NCBI GenBank assembly: GCA_021781705.1
Contig: JAJXWI010000013.1
Location: 1 to 51,070 of the forward strand
Source: a bacterium
GTDB taxonomy: Bacteria > Verrucomicrobiota > Lentisphaeria > Victivallales > GWF2-38-69
Length of the DNA: 51,070 nt
Direction of reading: 5' to 3'
In this document: piece after piece, positions 10,034-18,909 of the stretch
Position numbering within the stretch: position 1 is the stretch's first letter
Layout of the letters: every line of letters begins with the position of its first letter
Made by a program: the position numbers and the translations under genes
Notes under the pieces: model-generated
The model's input: only the letters and a program-made list of their open reading frames with translations
Database searches by the model: none
Told to the model about the DNA's origin: nothing

Positions 10034-10999
10034 ATGATATGTTTAAGCGCCTCTGCGATAATGATTTTGATGGAAGATGGTTCTAAGAAACAGTTTGACC
10101 CTGAAGAACTGCAAAACAAGCTCACTACATCCTGCCGTTCCGTAGGAATGAAAGACTTTTGGCTTGCCGAGGATATGACCAATGCTGTCGAGAGTGCGCT
10201 GCATTACCAAGCTGAAAGGGGTACTATATTCACTGAAAATGAAATTAGTTTATTTGTTGAAAAAATGCTTGAGCAATCAGGATACAAAGAAGTATCTGTC
10301 AAGTTCAGAATGCTAGGAAAGCCAGAAGATGAAGAGAAACTTTTCTCCCGCGAAACTGTAAGTAAATTCCTAAAAACAAATCTCAATTTTAACGATGAAG
10401 AATCTCTTTTCACGGCAAAAAAAGTGCTCATGGCATGCAGTTCGCTGGGAATAAAAAATCCCCCGGCTAACCTTATTCTGGAACTTGCCAGATATTATAA
10501 ATCCACAACCCCAGTGACACAGAAAATAGTTCCGACAAGAAGAGTTGGCGCACAGTTGTCAACTCTTATACTGCAAAGGAAGGAAATCCTGCCACTGCTG
10601 TCAGATAAAACAAACGAACTTATGGACTGTGGAATCGTAGATGTTTCGGGAGTCAGCACTCTATTTCCTTCTATAAAAATAGATCTAAAATTTGAAGCGC
10701 TATCCAGATTTTACAGCCTTGAAGGGATCTTAACAGAGCTGGCATTTTTTCCCTGTTTTGATATTGCCGCTGCAGCAATAAATGAGATAATACCAGTGGT
10801 AAAAAATAAACTTATAGACCATAAAGAAATCCTGCAGGAAATTCCTGTTTTTTTGAGATTTTCAGATATGTATCCATTCTGTAGAAAATTCTTTGGAGTT
10901 GCTTTTCCTGAAGGCGAAAGCTTCTGTAAAGAATTGGCTTCCGCTTTTACTGAAACTTTGAAATATCCTGTGCAACTTAAAGGATTGAAAGTTATATAA
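10034..10999 (+). CDS. Protein with an N-terminal ATP-cone-like domain
   Basis: 321 residues. Residues ~10-105 (LMEDGSKKQFDPEELQNKL, later ENEISLFVEKML and KEVSVKFRML) follow the pattern of an ATP-cone, the nucleotide-sensing domain of ribonucleotide reductases and NrdR: a basic G(S/R)xxxFD opening, helices, and an ending in (V/A)xxRF-like sequence. The remaining ~210 residues match no family I know and contain no radical-enzyme or zinc-finger motifs, so this is neither NrdA, NrdD nor NrdR. It follows the YmdB-like gene by 14 bases and precedes cysS by 71, suggesting one transcript. A nucleotide-sensing regulator is only an inference from the N-terminal pattern. Confidence 0.6.
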   Translation: MICLSASAIMILMEDGSKKQFDPEELQNKLTTSCRSVGMKDFWLAEDMTNAVESALHYQAERGTIFTENEISLFVEKMLEQSGYKEVSVKFRMLGKPEDEEKLFSRETVSKFLKTNLNFNDEESLFTAKKVLMACSSLGIKNPPANLILELARYYKSTTPVTQKIVPTRRVGAQLSTLILQRKEILPLLSDKTNELMDCGIVDVSGVSTLFPSIKIDLKFEALSRFYSLEGILTELAFFPCFDIAAAAINEIIPVVKNKLIDHKEILQEIPVFLRFSDMYPFCRKFFGVAFPEGESFCKELASAFTETLKYPVQLKGLKVI

Positions 11000-11070
11000 A
11001 ATTTACGATTTATGATAGCTGATTTTAGATTACCTACAACCACGAACCATCAACCAAAATAAGGGCTTTT

Positions 11071-12477
11071 ATGGATATTCAGTTTTTTGATACAATGACA
11101 AGAGAAAAAAGAGTGTTTAACCCGATGAGTCCGAACGTAGTAAAAATGTACACCTGCGGCCCAACGGTTTATAATTACGCCCACATTGGCAATTTCAGAG
11201 CCTACATTTTTGAAGATATATTAAGACGTACCTTAAAATACCTCGGATACAACGTGACACAGGTAATGAACCTCACGGATGTTGACGACAAAACCATTAG
11301 AGATTCTAATGTCGCAAAAACTCCATTAAAAGTTTATACGAAAAAGTATGTTGACGCGTTTTTTGAAGATTTAAAACGGCTAAATATAGAAAAGGCCGAA
11401 TTTTATCCCGCAGCTACAGATCATGTTCCGGAAATGATAGAACTGGTAAAAATACTTATTGATAAAAATTATGCCTATAAAAGTGAAGACGGGTCTATTT
11501 ACTTTTCAATATCGAAATTTCCTGATTATGGAAAGCTGGCCAAAATTGACATGCAGAATCAGCGTTCAGGCGCAAGAGTAAACTTCGATGAATACGAGAA
11601 GGATTCTGTAGCAGATTTTGCGCTCTGGAAAGCGTGGACCGCAGATGATGGCGATGTAGCTTGGGATAGCCCTTGGGGAAAAGGCAGGCCGGGTTGGCAT
11701 ATAGAATGCAGCGCTATGAGCATGAAATATCTGGGAAAGACTTTTGATATACACACCGGAGGAATAGACAACATGTTTCCTCACCATGAGGATGAGATAG
11801 CTCAGAGTGAGGCAGCAAACTCCCAAAAGTTCGTAAATTACTGGATGCACTGCGAATACCTGGTAGTAAACGGACAGAAAATGTCAAAGTCTCTCGGTAA
11901 TTTTTACACTGTCAGAGATTTGATAGCGCAAGGGTATTCACCGGAAGAAATAAGATGGGTGCTTATATCCGCGCATTACAGGAAAAAACTTAATTTCACA
12001 TTTGACGCTCTGAAACAAGCAAGAGAAACTCTCAAAGGATTTAAATCATTCTTCAGCAGGTTAAATGAGGCCGTAAAGACAAACAAACAATCGTTAGTTT
12101 CATTCGACTTTGTAAATGACCATATAAACAAATTCAAAGAAGCCATGGCTGATGACCTGAATATCTCAGAAGCTTTAGCTTCAGTATTTAGCCTTGAAAA
12201 AGAAACCAATAAACTTTTGACGGCGCCAGGAATAGGGGCAACAGAAGCAAAAACTGTACTAAATGCTTTTACTGGTTTTAACGCAATCCTTGGAGTTTTT
12301 GATTTCTCAGAAGAACCAGATAATGTTCCATCCGAGATCAGGGAATTAGCAGAAACAAGGCATGCAGCCAGAAAGACTAAGGACTTTGCAAAAGCAGATT
12401 CTGCAAGAAACCAGCTTACGGAACTAGGGTGGATCGTAGAAGATATCCCGGCAGGGTTTAAACTAAAGAAAATATAG
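11071..12477 (+). CDS. cysS: Cysteine--tRNA ligase
   Basis: 468 residues, a normal length for CysRS. The class I signatures are the HIGH-type HIGN at 38-41 preceded by the zinc-ligand C29 in [12 protein letters not shown], and KMSKSLGNF near residue 270. Further conserved blocks are the zinc-site stretches [14 protein letters not shown] and [13 protein letters not shown]. The enzyme attaches cysteine to tRNA-Cys with ATP in the cytosol. The C-terminal DALR-type and anticodon-binding region is intact ([19 protein letters not shown]). It lies in a co-directional run with rny and the polyprenyl synthase gene. Confidence 0.96.
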   Translation: MDIQFFDTMTREKRVFNPMSPNVVKMYTCGPTVYNYAHIGNFRAYIFEDILRRTLKYLGYNVTQVMNLTDVDDKTIRDSNVAKTPLKVYTKKYVDAFFEDLKRLNIEKAEFYPAATDHVPEMIELVKILIDKNYAYKSEDGSIYFSISKFPDYGKLAKIDMQNQRSGARVNFDEYEKDSVADFALWKAWTADDGDVAWDSPWGKGRPGWHIECSAMSMKYLGKTFDIHTGGIDNMFPHHEDEIAQSEAANSQKFVNYWMHCEYLVVNGQKMSKSLGNFYTVRDLIAQGYSPEEIRWVLISAHYRKKLNFTFDALKQARETLKGFKSFFSRLNEAVKTNKQSLVSFDFVNDHINKFKEAMADDLNISEALASVFSLEKETNKLLTAPGIGATEAKTVLNAFTGFNAILGVFDFSEEPDNVPSEIRELAETRHAARKTKDFAKADSARNQLTELGWIVEDIPAGFKLKKI

Positions 12478-12538
12478 CATAAAACACAGATTTTATGAAT
12501 ATTCCTTATTCCTGTTTGAAAAATATTGAGTCCATAAA

Positions 12539-13612
12539 ATGAATCTATTTGAAGAAATAAAAAAAATATCCGAAAAAATTACGGAACTGCTTAAGACTGA
12601 TGATTTTTTTACAGAAATAGAGCCCCAAGAATTGCGGGATGCCGTAAAAAGTTATCCATTAAGGGGTGGGAAGAGGCTTAGGCCGGCGCTGACATTATGG
12701 GCCTGCGGACTGCTTGAGGGGGACACAGAAAAGGCCATTTATGCGGCTGCGGCATCTGAAGTATATCACAATTGGACGCTCGTTCATGATGATATAATTG
12801 ATAACGACGACATGAGAAGAGGCAAACCTTCCACCCATAAAGAATTAAGTACTTTCGCAAAAAAGAAATATAAACTTAACGAAACACAAGCCGGAAAGTA
12901 TGGCGTATCTTTTGCCATACTTGCAGGCGACTTGCAGCAGTCTTGGGCTATTAATCTGATTTTAAAAACAGCCGGCCTTGGGATACCTGAAAATGTGGTT
13001 CGTTCTATCTGTAATGATATGGTACAGGATCTCTCCGTCAAACTTATATCAGGAGAAGCCATTGATGTAGCTTTTTCCTACAAAGGCGTTGACGAAATAT
13101 CATATAAAGAAGTCGAACACATGCTCTATCTAAAAACCGGAGCACTCCTGAATTTTTGCGTTATTGCAGGAGCGAAAATAGCGTTAAAAACAACAAATAA
13201 TGAACACGAGAAAATTAAAAAACTGACGGAGTTTACAACTCATCTTGGGATAGCTTTTCAGTTAAGAGATGATTGGCTTGGCATTTTCGGGGATGCAGAA
13301 AAACTGGGTAAACCCATAGGTTCTGACATATCTTCAGCAAAACCTACACTGCTGATGCTGGAAACTCTCAAAAGGAGTGATGCTGAATCAAAACAAATTC
13401 TCATTTCGCTCTTGGGAAAAGATAAAATCTCAGAGAGAGAGCTGGAAACTGTCAAGAAAATAATGAAAAAATCAGGCTCGGAAGAGTTTATTTCCAGTAA
13501 AATAGCTGAATTAAAAATCAGTGCGGATAAAGCTCTAACCTCTTTCCCTGACAATGATTATAAAAAAATATTTCTTGATATAAACAAATATCTGGCAACA
13601 AGAGATTATTAA
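12539..13612 (+). CDS. Polyprenyl (geranylgeranyl/farnesyl-type) diphosphate synthase
   Basis: 357 residues. The first aspartate-rich motif is HDDIIDNDDMRRG (about residue 83), the second is FQLRDDWLGIFGD (about 241), and the substrate-binding GGKRLRPAL opening is near residue 39. These place it in the trans-isoprenyl diphosphate synthase family, which condenses isopentenyl diphosphate with an allylic diphosphate using Mg2+. Chain length cannot be read safely: the residues before the first DDxxD are YHNWTLV, which lacks the bulky pair typical of short-chain enzymes, so a medium or long chain (quinone or C20) product is possible. The C-terminal ~60 residues are lysine-rich. The gene ends just before a hairpin at 13614-13657. 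Confidence 0.88.
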   Translation: MNLFEEIKKISEKITELLKTDDFFTEIEPQELRDAVKSYPLRGGKRLRPALTLWACGLLEGDTEKAIYAAAASEVYHNWTLVHDDIIDNDDMRRGKPSTHKELSTFAKKKYKLNETQAGKYGVSFAILAGDLQQSWAINLILKTAGLGIPENVVRSICNDMVQDLSVKLISGEAIDVAFSYKGVDEISYKEVEHMLYLKTGALLNFCVIAGAKIALKTTNNEHEKIKKLTEFTTHLGIAFQLRDDWLGIFGDAEKLGKPIGSDISSAKPTLLMLETLKRSDAESKQILISLLGKDKISERELETVKKIMKKSGSEEFISSKIAELKISADKALTSFPDNDYKKIFLDINKYLATRDY

Positions 13613-13613
13613 A

Positions 13614-13657
13614 ATTCAAAAGAGGATATATATTTTTTTCATGCAATCCTCTTGAAT
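13614..13657 (+). terminator. Possible terminator hairpin after the polyprenyl synthase gene
   Basis: ATTCAAAAGAGGAT (13614-13627) pairs with ATCCTCTTGAAT (13646-13657) with one bulged base, across an 18-base T-rich loop. It starts 2 bases after the stop codon. No T-run follows the stem, so it may act as an mRNA 3'-end structure rather than a classical terminator. Confidence 0.4.
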
Positions 13658-13784
13658 TAAAGGTTGATTTAATAATTCAACTAACCTATAATTCGAATCG
13701 TTGTTAATTGCACTTAACGCTTGAGTTCAGCATTGGCATTAACTTAGAAATCTTTTTTTAGAAATAAATTAAAGCGGAGCTAAT

Positions 13785-14228
13785 ATGGCTGATGATAAAG
13801 TCCATCCGTTAGAAGAAAAAAGAGTATTGAAGATAGAAATACTGCCGGAATTTTCAGAAATAACCAGGTTGACACATTTATTAAGAGATTTCTTTTGTGA
13901 ACGCAATTTTTCTGTTAGTCATACCAATGAAATATGCCTTGTTATAGAAGAGCTTACCGCGAATACCATTATGCATGGCTACAAAGATGTAGCATTGCAG
14001 AATAGAGAAAAAATAAGTGTTGAAGTGGAATGTTCTGAGGCGAAGAAAGTATCTATTTTATTTAAAGATGCAGGGGTTTCTTTTGACCCGACGCTTCCTC
14101 GCCTTTCAAGAGAAGAAGGTACTATAGGCGGCTGGGGGTTGATGCTGGTAAAAAAGTTAATGCATAGTTTTAAGTATGAGAGAAGCGGCAAATACAATAT
14201 TTTAAAATTGTCCAAAAAGTATTGGTAA
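13785..14228 (+). CDS. RsbW-like anti-sigma/serine kinase (HATPase_c_2)
   Basis: 147 residues, the usual size for stand-alone RsbW/SpoIIAB-type kinases. The GHKL ATP-binding fold shows N-box ICLVIEELTANTIMHGYKD, a G1-like FKDAGVSFDP, and GGWGLMLVKKLMHSF as the G2 loop. Such proteins phosphorylate anti-anti-sigma STAS proteins or bind sigma factors. No STAS partner or sigma factor lies beside it. It is followed 9 bases later by hypE, so it may share a transcript with hydrogenase maturation genes. Start ATG 13785 has GGAG seven bases upstream. An unusual neighbour for hypE. Confidence 0.85.
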   Translation: MADDKVHPLEEKRVLKIEILPEFSEITRLTHLLRDFFCERNFSVSHTNEICLVIEELTANTIMHGYKDVALQNREKISVEVECSEAKKVSILFKDAGVSFDPTLPRLSREEGTIGGWGLMLVKKLMHSFKYERSGKYNILKLSKKYW

Positions 14229-14237
14229 AATAAGACT

Positions 14238-15251
14238 ATGAATTCTTTGAGTGACAGGATACAGCTTGCGCATGGGCGGGGGGGCAGGCTTTCTTTATCT
14301 CTTATTAATGATGAAATAGTTCCCAGATTTGGTAAAGGTCCTCTGGATGGGCTTCCTGATGCTGCTACTCTTGGTTCTATATCGGGGGACATAGTTTTTT
14401 CGACGGACAGTTATGTTGTTTCTCCTTATAAATTTAGCGGCGGGAATATCGGTAATCTTGCCGTACATGGCACTGTTAATGATATTTTTGTTTCCGGGGG
14501 AAGCGCAAAATGGCTTTCCATCGGCTTGATCCTGGAAGAAGGTTTTCCCATGTCAGAATTACAACTGATTCTGGACTCAATAAAATCCTCTGCAGATGAG
14601 TGCGAAGTAAAAATAGTTACTGGGGATACTAAGGTCGTAAACAAGGGCCAGTGTGATGGCATCTATATAAATAGTGCCGGAATAGGCGAAAAAATAAAAG
14701 AGTTTAATCTTAGCAAATCCAGGCTGGCTGAAGGTGACGCAATAATCGTGAGCGGTAATGTTGGAGATCACGGCATGGCTATTCTTTCCGCTCGAGAGGG
14801 AGTGAATATGGAAAATGGGCCTGTAAGCGATACGGCATCTGTTCGCAGCCTTGTCTTGTCCATTTGCCAATGTGCTTCGAAAGTAAAATTCATGCGGGAT
14901 CCAACAAGGGGCGGGGTTGCCGCGGTTTTGAATGAAATCGTTTCTGGTACAAAGCTGGGAGCTGCTCTTGACAGTCGTAAAATTCCAGTATCTAATGGGG
15001 CTGGTGCGCTTGCTGAAATTCTCGGGATTGATATTCTTAATGTTGCGTGTGAAGGCAGAATGATTTTAATTTGCGACAGATGCGTTGCTGATAATATTTT
15101 ATCTGTCTGGAAATCTTTTCCGGAAGGAGTGAATGCTTCAATAATGGGTTATATCAACAATGAAGCGCAAAGAGTGATTTTAAAAACTGTAACTGGCGGG
15201 AGTCGGCTTGTGGATCTCCCTGCCGGAGAGCTTCTTCCTAGAATATGTTAA
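14238..15251 (+). CDS. hypE: Hydrogenase maturation protein HypE
   Basis: 337 residues, the normal HypE length. It belongs to the AIR-synthase/PurM-like ATPase family: N-terminal LAHGRGGRLSLSLIND, then the FSTDSYVV and GNIGNLAVHGTVND blocks, a TGDTKVV motif and RDPTRGGVAAVLNE. The C-terminus is PRIC, whose final Cys carries the carbamoyl group from HypF. HypE dehydrates this to the thiocyanate that supplies the CN ligands of the NiFe centre. HypF, HypC and HypD are absent from the window. It lies 3 bases upstream of hypA and should be translated with it. Confidence 0.95.
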   Translation: MNSLSDRIQLAHGRGGRLSLSLINDEIVPRFGKGPLDGLPDAATLGSISGDIVFSTDSYVVSPYKFSGGNIGNLAVHGTVNDIFVSGGSAKWLSIGLILEEGFPMSELQLILDSIKSSADECEVKIVTGDTKVVNKGQCDGIYINSAGIGEKIKEFNLSKSRLAEGDAIIVSGNVGDHGMAILSAREGVNMENGPVSDTASVRSLVLSICQCASKVKFMRDPTRGGVAAVLNEIVSGTKLGAALDSRKIPVSNGAGALAEILGIDILNVACEGRMILICDRCVADNILSVWKSFPEGVNASIMGYINNEAQRVILKTVTGGSRLVDLPAGELLPRIC

Positions 15252-15254
15252 ATT

Positions 15255-15596
15255 ATGCATGAACTTTCACTTGCCGAATCAATGGTCCGCGAACTTACCA
15301 CATACATTGAAAAAGAAAAAATAAAAAAAGTTGTTTCAGTTACCGTTATAATGGGTAAATTTTCAGGCGTTCAAAAGGAACCCTTTGAGTTTGCGTTTCC
15401 TATAGTAACGGAAGGGACGGTTCTTGAAGGGTGTGAACTCAATATAGAACAGCAACCCGGAGTTATTAACTGTAGTGATTGCGGTGAAGACACCGAGTTG
15501 ACTATTCCTCTTGTGAAATGTGCCAAGTGCGGGTCTCGTAATGTGAAATTTACTCACGGAAAAGAGTTTTTAATTAAATCTATAGAGATAGAGTAG
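15255..15596 (+). CDS. hypA: Hydrogenase nickel insertion protein HypA
   Basis: 113 residues, as expected. The N-terminal MHELSLAESM carries the nickel ligand H2. The structural zinc site is C73xxC76 and C89xxC92 (NCSDCGEDT and KCAKCG). HypA delivers nickel with HypB to the large-subunit precursor HoxH. It starts 3 bases after the hypE stop, so hypE-hypA is a two-gene unit. The hydrogenase operon it would serve begins about 3.3 kb downstream on the same strand, beyond repeats and a membrane-protein gene. Confidence 0.96.
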   Translation: MHELSLAESMVRELTTYIEKEKIKKVVSVTVIMGKFSGVQKEPFEFAFPIVTEGTVLEGCELNIEQQPGVINCSDCGEDTELTIPLVKCAKCGSRNVKFTHGKEFLIKSIEIE

Positions 15597-15824
15597 AATC
15601 CTGTAAGTATAGAATTAAAAAAAAAAATAACGGATCACGTATTGAAAGATATATCCATTCACTTTACAATCGTACTCTTGTAATATGCTAAATATTCGCT
15701 GAAAATATCGCAGTGTGAATTTATGATTCAAAATATTTTCGGGCAAACAAAATAAAAGGAGGTTTACCTATCCACGAAAATATTTCGCTGTTCAGCGCTA
15801 TATTGTTGGCTTGGTGAAAACAAT

Positions 15825-16178
15825 ATGGAAAAGAATAAATTTCAGTATGTCCCTCCTTTGCTAATTATGGTGAATAGTGATGTTGCGGTTGGGAATTGCG
15901 AGGGGGGCACTAGTAGTTGGGAATGCCAGATCTGTAATGTGCTTTAATGGTGCCGATTTTGGCGGTGAAACCGTCTGCACTCCTGGAGCCGTAGATTCTA
16001 GTCTTAACGCCGTGTGCCAAACTGGACCTGCTGTAAATGGATGGGTAAATGTTTATTGTCAGACCAATGGTGCAGGGGTGGGTGTACAGATCCTGCAGTG
16101 GTGTGCAGAGCTGGCGGGACGGTTGGAACGATGATTATTGGATGTTACACTGTCGGGACAACTGCGAACTTTCCTTGA
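15825..16178 (+). pseudogene. Frameshifted small Cys-rich, probably exported protein
   Basis: No single long reading frame covers this stretch, but three frame segments join into a coherent Cys/Gly/Thr-rich peptide. 15825-15947 ends NCEGGTSSWECQICNVL. The next segment (to about 16080) reads ETVCTPGAVDSSLNAVCQTG and continues with VNVYCQTNGAG. After a return to the first frame, GCTDPAVVCRAGGTVG and IIGCYTVGTTANFP end at TGA 16178. Cysteines recur about every 8-15 residues, often as VCxxG, which resembles a short repeat. A strong AAAAGGAGG at 15755-15762 has no ATG at the usual distance, so the start may also be damaged. Either two indels have inactivated the gene or the assembly is wrong. The family is not recognised. 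Confidence 0.4.
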
Positions 16179-16297
16179 TAATAGTAAGTTTATAATCGTG
16201 GGTGGCGGTTCATGCCAGAGATACTGTTGCGGTCTGAAACATTGGGCGCATGTGTTTTACTCCCTCAATTAACAAAAACAAAAGAAAGAAAATTAAG

Positions 16298-16768
16298 ATG
16301 AAAAAAATGGTATTGTGTATTGCTACAGGCTTGCTGATATTGTTCTCAGCTACGGCAGAGGATTTCAATGGAACAGAAAAGTCCTGTTCGAATACAAAAT
16401 ATGGCGATCTCATCCCTTCCACTATTCCTGGAAATTTTTCAAAATCGAAAAAGTGGGATGCAGATTTTTTTATAAAAACTTTTTACGATATGCAAGATCT
16501 AAATCCAACAGAGAATGACAAAAAGAATTTAACATCATACATCTATGCAGCTGCTTACGCACAGGGGCGGTGGCATAAAGAACATCCGGATGATAAGACG
16601 TTAGTAATATACAAGACGGCGATGGATGCACTGGAAGATTTATTTAAAAAAAGGCAGATAGAAAAACAGATAAAAGTAGATTGCTATAGGTTGCTTCAAG
16701 AGGGCTTTCAAGACGGGATTAGAGGAACTAATGATCATTTCTTAAAATGTGTGTACAACAGATGGTGA
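16298..16768 (+). CDS. Small secreted protein of unknown function
   Basis: 156 residues from ATG 16298. The N-terminus MKKMVLCIATGLLILFSATA is a clear signal peptide with a likely cleavage at ATA-ED. The mature part is charged, helical-looking and lysine-rich, with three cysteines (in KSCSN, VDCYR and LKCVYN). No domain recognised. A longer upstream in-frame start exists but would put 16 polar residues before the signal peptide, so the internal ATG is preferred; a weak AAG-rich stretch precedes it. It lies alone between the broken Cys-rich gene and a repeat cluster. Confidence 0.6.
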   Translation: MKKMVLCIATGLLILFSATAEDFNGTEKSCSNTKYGDLIPSTIPGNFSKSKKWDADFFIKTFYDMQDLNPTENDKKNLTSYIYAAAYAQGRWHKEHPDDKTLVIYKTAMDALEDLFKKRQIEKQIKVDCYRLLQEGFQDGIRGTNDHFLKCVYNRW

Positions 16769-16798
16769 GAGCCTCTATCGCAGTATAGAAAAACATAA

Positions 16799-17042
16799 AA
16801 GTTCAGTGAAGTATGTGCCACAACAAACGGACAGCTCGGCGATCTGTCCCCTACCAAGTTCGTGGAGATCCACATTGGTAGGGCGACCTTCTTTAGATAT
16901 GCGTTTTAGCTGTACGTATTCAGTGAAATACGTGGTGGAGGGTTCCGCTTCGTCGGAACCTCAAAGATAAAAGCGGATGGGACGGCCTTGCTAAAACGCA
17001 TGGTAAAAGCTCGTCCCTCCAGATACTTTACTGAACTCTTAC
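16799..17042 (+). repeat. Two abutting MITE-like elements, copy B
   Basis: The first element (about 16799-16915) starts AGTTCAGTGAAGTATGTGCC and ends GCGTTTTAGCTGTACGTA. The second (16912-17042) begins GTACGTATTCAGTGAAATAC and ends ATACTTTACTGAACTCTTAC, with GGTGGAGGG and CCCTCC extending its inverted ends. Internal hairpins are GGACAG/CTGTCC (16829-16834 with 16844-16849), CTACCAA/TTGGTAG (16851-16857 with 16875-16881) nesting GTGGA/TCCAC, and GGTTCCG/CGGAACC with a CTTCGT loop (16941-16960). The block shares AAACGGACAGCTCGGCGATC with copy C. It accounts for most of the 428-base gap between genes; no other gene is seen there. Confidence 0.65.
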
Positions 17043-17196
17043 TTTTAGCGAGGCCGTCTCGCCTGCTTGGTGTAACCATTGGCATACATAGTTTGCTGAA
17101 TATCTACAGAAAAACAATAGAAAAAGCTGCCTCTGTACGCTATAAACTGTGTTGGGTTCATTTTATTATTCGTTACAAGTTTAGTAGGGATATTTT

Positions 17197-18804
17197 ATGT
17201 TTACTCATATTTGTGAAATGATACTAGCGCTTGGGGTTTTTTACACTGGTATAGTGTGCATAAGTCAGTACTCAAATGAGTATGCCAAAACTAAAAAAGC
17301 GATAAAAAAAAGGAAAAGTTCTTCATTGATATTATCTTTTTTAAAGAGCGCCGGCATTACCGCTTTGGCAGCTGATCATGGCAAGCTGGTTACATATTCG
17401 GCATCTTCATTTTGTTTTTCAGGACTAATAAATTTTGAAACTGCTTTTGTCTGTATCTTGGGGGCCAGTCTCACTGCCGGTGCATCATCGTTCCTGGCGC
17501 TAATTAACGAAAGAGATTTCATTTATATTATTCTTGGGTTTGGTGGACTTATGCGTCTTATTCTCATAAAAAGCCGGCAGGAAAATCTAAAACTTATTGC
17601 CATGTTTATAGTTAGTGTAGGCCTTTTGCTTTTCGGAATTATACTCATAAAAGACAATTTTGCGTTCCTAGGTAAAAATGACTATATAAAACATGCGCTA
17701 ATGACATTTCACAATCCGTTCCTTGTGATTTTTATTGGAACAGTAATTTCGTTCATAATGCAATCTACTGCAGGGTTTACTTTTATGATTGTAGGGTTGT
17801 GGGGCGGCAACCTTGTATCTTACGAACAATCTATTCTAATGCTTTACGGGAGTTGTATTGCCTGGTTTTTTAGAATCTGGATATATGCCTTACCATTTAA
17901 GGGGTCGGCGAAACGATTGATGTTCGTTAGCGCAGATATTATACTAGCCAGTACTATCATTACTATCGGATTTTATTTTCTAGAAAGAGCCACTTCAATT
18001 CCACTGTTAAATAGTTTACTTAGGTGCGTATATAAAAATGTTGTCTTAGAAGTGAGCGGGGCAATGCTTATATCCACCCTGTTTATTGTGTTCTTGAGTT
18101 TTATTTTTTTGAAACCCTTAGTCAGACTATATACTAAACGCTATCCTGAAGATAGTGATGAAATTTTGTCGAAGACACACTATATAAATAACATCGAATC
18201 ATTGCCTAAAAACCAATGGCCTGAGTTGATGAATAAAGAAATAGACAGAATTATCGCTAATTTTCATATTTTAGTAGACATTGAATCTTCCGGCACTCTT
18301 CCGAATGCCAAGGCTGTTTGTAATAGTAATGACTTAATTTTAGATAGAATAATAGACCTTCACAAACACATGTACGGAGGAGTGGATAGTAGTAGTAGTT
18401 CCTTGCAAGAATATTGGTTATATGAAAAGTTGTTTTACTCGAATAATCTTAATACGAAACTTGTAAGGTACTGTGAAATCATTAATAAATGTGACAGGAG
18501 TGGAAAAAACATATTCGTGCACGCAGTATCCGTTCATGTCCTTTTTATACTAAAATGCTTATCAGATTTTATCTATAATAAAGCTAATACACATGAAATA
18601 GATATTGTGGCTGAGTCTTTAAACTTTAAGGGCAGAAGTACAAGAGTGTTAGATATTGTAAAGGATATAAAGTCTGAACATGACACTAAATTTGAACTGG
18701 CTTATGTTTATTACGATATACTTGCTTCTCTGAGTGAAATAGTCAACACCTACAAATATAGCCTTAATGCCGCCATCCCTGATACGAGGATTCATGAAAA
18801 TTAA
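17197..18804 (+). CDS. Na+/phosphate cotransporter-like membrane protein with PhoU-like tail
   Basis: 535 residues. About eight to nine hydrophobic segments lie in residues 1-315, then a ~220-residue hydrophilic, helical C-terminal part. The segment VISFIMQSTAGFTFMIVGLW contains a QST-type motif in the position of the QSSS signature of NptA/PNaS Na+/Pi symporters, and a polar helical tail recalls the PhoU-like domain of bacterial NptA. A second QSSS repeat, expected near the N-terminus, is not visible; that half reads SAGITALAADHGKLVTYSASS instead. Phosphate transport is therefore uncertain and the protein may be a divergent relative. It is co-directional with the hydrogenase operon 105 bases downstream, but no functional link is evident. 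Confidence 0.6.
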   Translation: MFTHICEMILALGVFYTGIVCISQYSNEYAKTKKAIKKRKSSSLILSFLKSAGITALAADHGKLVTYSASSFCFSGLINFETAFVCILGASLTAGASSFLALINERDFIYIILGFGGLMRLILIKSRQENLKLIAMFIVSVGLLLFGIILIKDNFAFLGKNDYIKHALMTFHNPFLVIFIGTVISFIMQSTAGFTFMIVGLWGGNLVSYEQSILMLYGSCIAWFFRIWIYALPFKGSAKRLMFVSADIILASTIITIGFYFLERATSIPLLNSLLRCVYKNVVLEVSGAMLISTLFIVFLSFIFLKPLVRLYTKRYPEDSDEILSKTHYINNIESLPKNQWPELMNKEIDRIIANFHILVDIESSGTLPNAKAVCNSNDLILDRIIDLHKHMYGGVDSSSSSLQEYWLYEKLFYSNNLNTKLVRYCEIINKCDRSGKNIFVHAVSVHVLFILKCLSDFIYNKANTHEIDIVAESLNFKGRSTRVLDIVKDIKSEHDTKFELAYVYYDILASLSEIVNTYKYSLNAAIPDTRIHEN

Positions 18805-18909
18805 AAATCTATTTTAGTCTGAAATGTGTTGCTACACATACATATGTTCGACTTTTGGATGTTTTAGTATTTGCAAGCCTGTAAAAACAGGAGACTATGG
18901 ACCTGGTGT

